Shown here: piece by piece, positions 59,541 through 64,000 of the stretch
Position numbering within the stretch: position 1 is the first letter of the stretch
Layout of the letters: every line of letters starts with the position of its first letter
Source of the DNA: Citrobacter sedlakii NBRC 105722
GTDB lineage: Bacteria; Pseudomonadota; Gammaproteobacteria; Enterobacterales; Enterobacteriaceae
Reading direction: 5' to 3'
DNA length: 64,000 bases
Assembly (NCBI RefSeq): GCF_000759835.1
Contig: NZ_BBNB01000009.1
Coordinates: 124,001 to 188,000 of the forward strand
The notes under the pieces: model-generated
Database searches by the model: none
Told to the model about the DNA's origin: nothing
The model's input: the letters and a program-made list of their open reading frames with translations, nothing else
Program-made: the position numbers and the translations under genes

Positions 59541-60281
59541 TTAGCCTAAGCACGTCCGGGTGAGCGCCAGCAACTGGCGCACATCGTCCGGACGGGTATT
59601 ACCGCTCACCTTATCAATAATTGAACTATAAATGTGAGGAATGATTTTGCTCACACCCGCGTCCAGCGCAATCTGCAAAATCTCGGCATAGTTATCGAGA
59701 TCTATACCGCCCGTCGGCTCCAGCCAGAAGTCATAACGCGCACAGGCTTCCGCTACCGCTTTAAATTCATCGCGGCATTTCAGGCCGCCCATCGGGAAGT
59801 ATTTGATGGAACTGCCGCCCATATCCTTGAGCAGGGCAATGGCCGTTTCGACCGGAACTATGCCGTCAGCGGCGCGGCTGCTTAGCGGCCCGGTAGAAAT
59901 CTTCACCTTTCCCGGCGTGCCGGTAGGCGACACCAGTCCATTCACCACCGTTTCGCCCTGCCCCAGCAGCGCGCGGCTGGTCCCAACGCCGGTGAAAACC
60001 TGATTGACATGCTGCGGCTGCACCTGACGCGAGATCTCACTCACCATCGCCGACTGGTTCGGGTCGCCCGCGCCAAGCCCTACCGACAGCGCGTTATCGA
60101 TCAGTTGGGCATATTCGCGCATATCAGCCACGGCGCTGTCGACATCCGGGTAATGTTTAGAGAGCACGCCGACCAGCACATGTCCTTCCGCCGCCGCGTA
60201 GATCTCCCGGGCGTTATCCTTCGAGCCTGCCAACACGTTCAGGCAAACGCGATCGCGGTAAAAATTAGGGGTCAGTTTCAT
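59541..60281 (-). CDS. dgaF: KDGP-type aldolase DgaF-like, 246 aa
   Basis: 2-keto-3-deoxy-6-phosphogluconate aldolase family (DgaF/DUF4311-cluster type). It should cleave a 2-keto-3-deoxy-6-phospho sugar acid into pyruvate and glyceraldehyde 3-phosphate. Conserved segments: GSSIKYFPMGGLKCRDEF near residue 155, with the probable Schiff-base Lys in IKYFP, and FWLEPTGGIDLDNYAEIL. The start overlaps the dgaE stop by 4 bases (ATGA), so the two are coupled. The name follows Salmonella glucosaminate utilisation; here the substrate may differ because the transport genes differ. Confidence 0.85.
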   Translation of the reverse strand: MKLTPNFYRDRVCLNVLAGSKDNAREIYAAAEGHVLVGVLSKHYPDVDSAVADMREYAQLIDNALSVGLGAGDPNQSAMVSEISRQVQPQHVNQVFTGVGTSRALLGQGETVVNGLVSPTGTPGKVKISTGPLSSRAADGIVPVETAIALLKDMGGSSIKYFPMGGLKCRDEFKAVAEACARYDFWLEPTGGIDLDNYAEILQIALDAGVSKIIPHIYSSIIDKVSGNTRPDDVRQLLALTRTCLG

Positions 60282-61396
60282 GCTGTTTTCTCCTGGTTAA
60301 TCACCTCGCCAATACGGCGCGCCACAATCTCCAGTTGCGCGCGGTCTACGCTGCGCACATCTGCTTCAATAATCCCTTCGTTGGCTTTGTACCCGCGGAA
60401 ATAAATGGCGTATTCGCCCTGTTTGAGCGCCTCTACCAGTTCGCCGGTCGCGATGCCGGTCACCGCTTCATCGAATTTAATCTCAGCGCGCGCAATGTCG
60501 CGTCCGGCGCTGTCCCACACCACGCGGGCGCTTACGCCGTTCAGGGTGTTCAGCGTGTCGATAAACGGCGTCATTTTTTCCACCATTTCCGCCCCGCTCT
60601 CTTTTTGCGCGTTCAGGTAAAGCTCAATGGCGCAGGTCAGGCCGAGGATGCCCTCTTTACCGACCTTCATCGCCCGGCCAATGCCCGCCGTCTGACGTTT
60701 CACCCATTCCACATACTGGGTTTTGCCTATCACCAGACCGCTGGTCGGACCCTCAATGGCCTTCGCGCCGCTATAGATCACCAGAGAAGCGCCGGCGCGG
60801 TAGTAGCACTGCAAATCTTCTTCCGCTGCGGCATCGACGATCAGCGGCAGATTGTGTTTGCGCGCCACCACCACCGCCTGCTCGACGCTGAGCATACTTT
60901 TCTGTACGCAGTGGTGGGACTTGATATAGAGGATGGCCGCAGTACGCGGCGTAATCGCCGCCGCCAGTTGGGCTGCGGAGCATTCGTTGGCATAGCCAGC
61001 CTCCACCAGCTTACCGCCGCCGAGGGCCACCATTGTGCCGACCGGCGCGCCGAAATTGACGTTATGGCCTTTCGGCAGCACGATTTCGTTCTTTTCTATT
61101 GGCGTAACGTGGAGGTTTTCCAGCAACCAGTCGCTGTCCTGCACCAGAACAGCAGCCACCGACTGGGCAATGCCCGCTGACGCGCAGGAGACCACCGTCG
61201 CGCCTTCCACCTCCAGCAGTTTCGCAATGTACTCGCCGGTTTTATTCACCAGATCCTTCATTTCAAAGTACTGATTCATCCCGGCCATCGCCGCGTCTAC
61301 AACTTCCGGGCGCGGCGTGGAAACGCCCAGCGCCGTCATGCGGCCCGAAGTATTAATGACTTGTTTTAGATTGTATTTCTCAAAAATTGAAGGCAT
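60278..61396 (-). CDS. dgaE: PLP-dependent DgaE-like ammonia-lyase, 372 aa
   Basis: Fold-type I PLP enzyme of the SelA-like/DgaE group. In Salmonella, DgaE converts D-glucosaminate 6-phosphate to 2-keto-3-deoxygluconate 6-phosphate and ammonia. The PLP lysine lies in VIYSGAKAIEGPTSGLVIG near residue 213; other blocks are TSGRMTALGVSTPRPEV and VVSCASAGIAQSVAAV. It overlaps the preceding amidohydrolase gene by 17 bases and the dgaF gene by 4, a tightly coupled operon. Confidence 0.87.
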   Translation of the reverse strand: MPSIFEKYNLKQVINTSGRMTALGVSTPRPEVVDAAMAGMNQYFEMKDLVNKTGEYIAKLLEVEGATVVSCASAGIAQSVAAVLVQDSDWLLENLHVTPIEKNEIVLPKGHNVNFGAPVGTMVALGGGKLVEAGYANECSAAQLAAAITPRTAAILYIKSHHCVQKSMLSVEQAVVVARKHNLPLIVDAAAEEDLQCYYRAGASLVIYSGAKAIEGPTSGLVIGKTQYVEWVKRQTAGIGRAMKVGKEGILGLTCAIELYLNAQKESGAEMVEKMTPFIDTLNTLNGVSARVVWDSAGRDIARAEIKFDEAVTGIATGELVEALKQGEYAIYFRGYKANEGIIEADVRSVDRAQLEIVARRIGEVINQEKTA

Positions 61397-62513
61397 GTTC
61401 CGCGCTCCCTTGTTCGGTCATATAGCCCTTGCCCGCGCGAATCGCGGCAAGCGGCACTAACAGCATGTCAGCCTGTAAGCTGTCGTTTTCAGCATCCACC
61501 AGCACGGTGGGCTGGCGTTGAAGCGTAAAGAGGGTGAGATCGGCGTCCAGGCCCGGCAGGAGGCGACCTTTATTTTTCAGACGCAGCCCTTCGGCGGCGT
61601 TAACGGTCACACAGTCGATGACCTGCGGCAGCGACATGCCGATAGCAAGAAATTTCGACATCACGTTGGCAAGTGAATGCACCGGACCGCTGATGCGGTT
61701 GCGGCAATAAATGTCCGAACTGATGGTGTGCGGCAGAATGCCTAAGCTGATGGCGCGCTTCGCCACCGCAAAGCTCAGGCTGGCGGTACCGTGACCGACA
61801 TCAAGCCGCACGCCGCGCTGAATCGCCCGGGTGACCGAGGCGCGCAACGCCCCTTCCGGCGTCAGAATGCGGTTAGGTTTGCCGTTGTAGCAATGGGTGA
61901 TGATGTCGCCGGCACTCAGTAGCCCGGCAATGTCATCCAGATTCGGGGGGTTATTGCCGATATGCACCATCAGCGGCAGTTCGCCGTTCTCTTTCTGAAT
62001 GGCCTTTGCGCGCGCCAGCGGGGTGATGCCGTTTTCACCGACCACACTGCTGCTCATGCGCGCTTTCAGGCCGACGATAAAGTCCGGGTGACGCTTCACC
62101 GCCTGCTTTACCGCGTCGGCGTCAATATTCGCCATGTTCGCCAGTTCATTTTGCGCAATCAGCCCGACGCGGGAGATATTAAGCAGCGCATACACCTCCG
62201 TCGCCGCGTCGCGGGTAAGGGTGTAGAAATCATCAATATCGTCAGCACCGGTACTGCCTGCATCCACGACGGTGGTCACGCCGGTTGCAATGCCGACGCT
62301 GTCTGGCTCGTCATAATAAATGGGGGATTTCGGATAGCAGTGAACGTGAGAGTCAATCCACCCGGCGCTGGCGTAGCATTCGCCGCGTAAGTCGACGGTT
62401 TTCACCGCCGGATCGTTTATCTCGCCCAGCGCGGCAATTTTGCCGTCCTTTATCGCGATATCGCATACCGTGTCGTCGACCAGACGTGCACGGCGCAGGA
62501 GTAAATCAAACAT
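61380..62513 (-). CDS. Amidohydrolase/deacetylase-family metallohydrolase, 377 aa
   Basis: Dihydroorotase-like amidohydrolase with a binuclear metal site: HVHCYP near residue 56 in AGWIDSHVHCYP, probable carboxylated Lys in FIVGLKARMSSS near 153, His in LMVHIGNNPP near 186, His in ITHCYNG near 209, and the late Asp in HTISSDIYCRN. It probably removes an acyl group, or opens a ring, to yield the amino acid that DgaE deaminates. SelA-like and amidohydrolase genes often pair in this way. GGAGAG precedes the ATG. Substrate not known. Confidence 0.85.
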   Translation of the reverse strand: MFDLLLRRARLVDDTVCDIAIKDGKIAALGEINDPAVKTVDLRGECYASAGWIDSHVHCYPKSPIYYDEPDSVGIATGVTTVVDAGSTGADDIDDFYTLTRDAATEVYALLNISRVGLIAQNELANMANIDADAVKQAVKRHPDFIVGLKARMSSSVVGENGITPLARAKAIQKENGELPLMVHIGNNPPNLDDIAGLLSAGDIITHCYNGKPNRILTPEGALRASVTRAIQRGVRLDVGHGTASLSFAVAKRAISLGILPHTISSDIYCRNRISGPVHSLANVMSKFLAIGMSLPQVIDCVTVNAAEGLRLKNKGRLLPGLDADLTLFTLQRQPTVLVDAENDSLQADMLLVPLAAIRAGKGYMTEQGSAEHAFNF

Positions 62514-62561
62514 GTCACTCTCCTGTTTGCGCGGGCGATTCTACGCCCGCCGGGATGATGT

Positions 62562-62592
62562 GCCGGATAGCGGCGTCACTGCCTTATCCGGC
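62562..62592. repeat. REP element between the DUF4310 and amidohydrolase genes
   Basis: GCCGGATA...TATCCGGC palindrome inside the minus-strand operon, in the 92-base gap. It may stabilise the upstream (membrane-protein) part of the message. Confidence 0.7.
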
Positions 62593-62605
62593 CTGGAGGC
62601 GGTCA

Positions 62606-63250
62606 TCAGCTGATCGCGATCGGGAAGATGGAGCCTAAAATCATGGCGCCGAGGATCGCGCCGCCGGTGATCGGTTTTTGCCAGATATAGAACAACAGCG
62701 CGCCCAGCAGCGACCCCACGCCAATCGGAATAGAGGCGGTCATCGCGCTCAGAATAATCAACGGTCCCAGGAAACGGCCAGAGGCGTTACCGGCCCCCAT
62801 CATGACGTCCGCCCCATAGGTCGAATCGCTCTGGTTGATGGTGAATTTACGCGCCAGAATGATGACGTAACCAATCGCCAGGCCAATCGCCAGACCGGTT
62901 ACCAGAGAGGCGATAAAGTTCTCGACCGGGAAAATAATGCCAGCGCCGAGCAGCAGCGCCGGAACGCCCAGGCCAACGCCAGTCTGAATGGCCCCGCCGA
63001 TATCCAGAATCCCCACCAGCGAACCTTCAATAATGCGGGCGAACAGGAAGCTGGCGCCAAACGCCGCAACCGCGCCGTAGGAGCCGGTATCCATCCCCGC
63101 CTTCAGCATCGCCACAAAAGCCACTTCGTTAAACGCGCCGATACCGTACAGGTAGTACATGTGCGTCCCGGCAAACACGCCGGAAGAGAGCAGGCCAACG
63201 AAGATCGGAAACGACCAGTCGGCAAACCAAAAACCTTTATTCTGTTCCAT
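62606..63250 (-). CDS. DUF4310 family membrane protein, 214 aa
   Basis: Very hydrophobic protein with about six membrane segments (FPIFVGLLSSGVFAGTHMYY, ASLVTGLAIGLAIGYVIILA, ILSAMTASIPIGVGSLLGAL and others) and Gly-rich loops. The family is found only beside DUF4311, DUF4312 and DgaE/DgaF-like genes and has no proven function. By context it is a subunit of a sugar-acid or amino-sugar-acid importer. GGAGG precedes the ATG, 12 bases after the DUF4311 stop. Confidence 0.83.
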   Translation of the reverse strand: MEQNKGFWFADWSFPIFVGLLSSGVFAGTHMYYLYGIGAFNEVAFVAMLKAGMDTGSYGAVAAFGASFLFARIIEGSLVGILDIGGAIQTGVGLGVPALLLGAGIIFPVENFIASLVTGLAIGLAIGYVIILARKFTINQSDSTYGADVMMGAGNASGRFLGPLIILSAMTASIPIGVGSLLGALLFYIWQKPITGGAILGAMILGSIFPIAIS

Positions 63251-63261
63251 TGTGGCCTCCG

Positions 63262-64000
63262 TTATTTGCCGCTAAGCGAGTTGTGGATCAGTTCGAGCCA
63301 GTTCGGCACGGTCATGTGGAAGGATTCGATCAGCTTCATATCGAAGCCGCGGAAGAAGCCGCTCAGGACAAACAGCAGCACAATGGCGGCCATCATGACT
63401 TTGGTGACGTGGTTCCAGCCGCTCTCTTCGACGCCCTTGCCGATCAGAATACCAAGCACCAGCCCCGGAACGGCGTTCCCCATAATCAGCTGCGCCGCGC
63501 CGCCGAAAACGGTCGCCCAGAAACCGGATTTCTTACCGGCGTCGATCGCCGCCAACCAGAAGATCACCGGCATCACGGTGTTGACCAGCAGGTTTGCCGC
63601 AGGCACCAGCACTTTCACAGCGGTGACCTGCAAGGCTTCCGGCACCGAGGAGGCGGTGAGGTTCAGGAAGGTCACCACGATCATGCCGATGATGCCGCAG
63701 GCAATCGCCATCTTTTTCGGATCGTGCAGCGTTTCACCCACGTTGCGGTTTTTGAGCATCAACGCCGCCGCGCCCCAGTTCGGTATGATGCGGTGATCGA
63801 CGTCCTGAGTGAACGCCCCCGCCGCCACGGAGGACGCCCAGGCGTTGAAGAAGAAGCCCAGGCCGAAGGAGAAGTGAGAAGCCGGATCCCCTTCGCAGGA
63901 GTTCAGTTCCCCCAACGTACGAAATGCGCCCATCCCCTGTGTGGTAGGCGCATGAAACATGCGTGCAGCCCCGGCACCCACACCTACGCCGACCAGGCCG
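63262..64000 (-). CDS. DUF4311 family membrane protein (partial, 5' end outside the window)
   Basis: The open frame runs through the right window edge; codons before 63981 read GLVGVGV and continue the hydrophobic N-terminal helix, so the true start lies beyond 64000. Visible segments: GLGFFFNAWASSVAAGAF, IACGIIGMIVVTFLNLTA, NLLVNTVMPVIFWLAAI, GNAVPGLVLGILIG and IVLLFVLSGFF. Conserved FHAPTTQGMGAFRTLGEL near the start. With DUF4310 it forms the probable membrane part of an uncharacterised transporter. Only about 245 residues can be read. Confidence 0.8.
   Translation of the reverse strand, partial: GLVGVGVGAGAARMFHAPTTQGMGAFRTLGELNSCEGDPASHFSFGLGFFFNAWASSVAAGAFTQDVDHRIIPNWGAAALMLKNRNVGETLHDPKKMAIACGIIGMIVVTFLNLTASSVPEALQVTAVKVLVPAANLLVNTVMPVIFWLAAIDAGKKSGFWATVFGGAAQLIMGNAVPGLVLGILIGKGVEESGWNHVTKVMMAAIVLLFVLSGFFRGFDMKLIESFHMTVPNWLELIHNSLSGK

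Overview
The window is a chromosomal segment of an Enterobacteriaceae genome. Its right two thirds follow the gene order known from the leuX-ahr-yjgR-lptGF-pepA-holC-valS ... argI ... pyrBI-ridA ... mgtA-treRBC-nrdDG region of Escherichia, Salmonella and Citrobacter. A miaE gene (absent from E. coli K-12), a complete arginine deiminase cluster and a DUF4310/DUF4311-dgaEF cluster point to a Citrobacter- or Salmonella-like organism. I lean towards Citrobacter but cannot prove it from sequence alone.

Region 1 (about 0.6-21.1 kb) is a mosaic genomic island at the 3' end of leuX. It starts after a tRNA-Ile2 (CAU) gene. It carries a contact-dependent inhibition locus: a two-partner secretion transporter with a frameshifted signal peptide, a 3142-residue CdiA-type exoprotein, and an immunity gene. 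Behind these lies a degraded second toxin tail with its own orphan immunity gene, then a stub of an HNH-endonuclease-like gene. Next come an AT-rich type II restriction-modification pair, a convergent 839-residue SIR2-like/P-loop NTPase protein that looks like an anti-phage effector, and a P4-type integrase broken by a one-base frameshift next to leuX. A 13-bp piece of the leuX 3' end recurs in direct orientation at 648-660 and could mark the left end of a 20.4-kb element.

Region 2 (21.3-36.8 kb) is core housekeeping: ahr, yjgR, lptG/lptF, pepA, holC-valS, yjgN, yjgM, an unrecognised two-helix membrane protein, miaE (frameshifted), rraB and argI with paired ARG boxes.

Region 3 (36.9-43.3 kb) holds tabA, then the arginine deiminase cluster arcA-arcC-arcB-YfcC-type carrier-ArgR paralogue, behind a 677-bp regulatory region with a perfect CRP-type palindrome. 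It turns arginine into ornithine, ammonia, CO2 and ATP.

Region 4 (43.3-57.6 kb): pyrL-pyrB-pyrI with its attenuator, ridA, a secreted GbpA-like lytic polysaccharide monooxygenase, mgtA with its mgtL leader and PhoP box, treR-treB-treC with a palindromic operator, and nrdD-nrdG with FNR-, NrdR- and DnaA-type sites.

Region 5 (57.6-64.0 kb) is a minus-strand operon cut by the window edge: DUF4311 - DUF4310 - amidohydrolase - dgaE - dgaF - PRD/PTS regulator. It probably imports and degrades an amino-sugar-acid-like substrate. Three genes (transporter, integrase, miaE) carry single-base frameshifts, two of them in A/T runs, so base-calling errors should be excluded before they are called pseudogenes.
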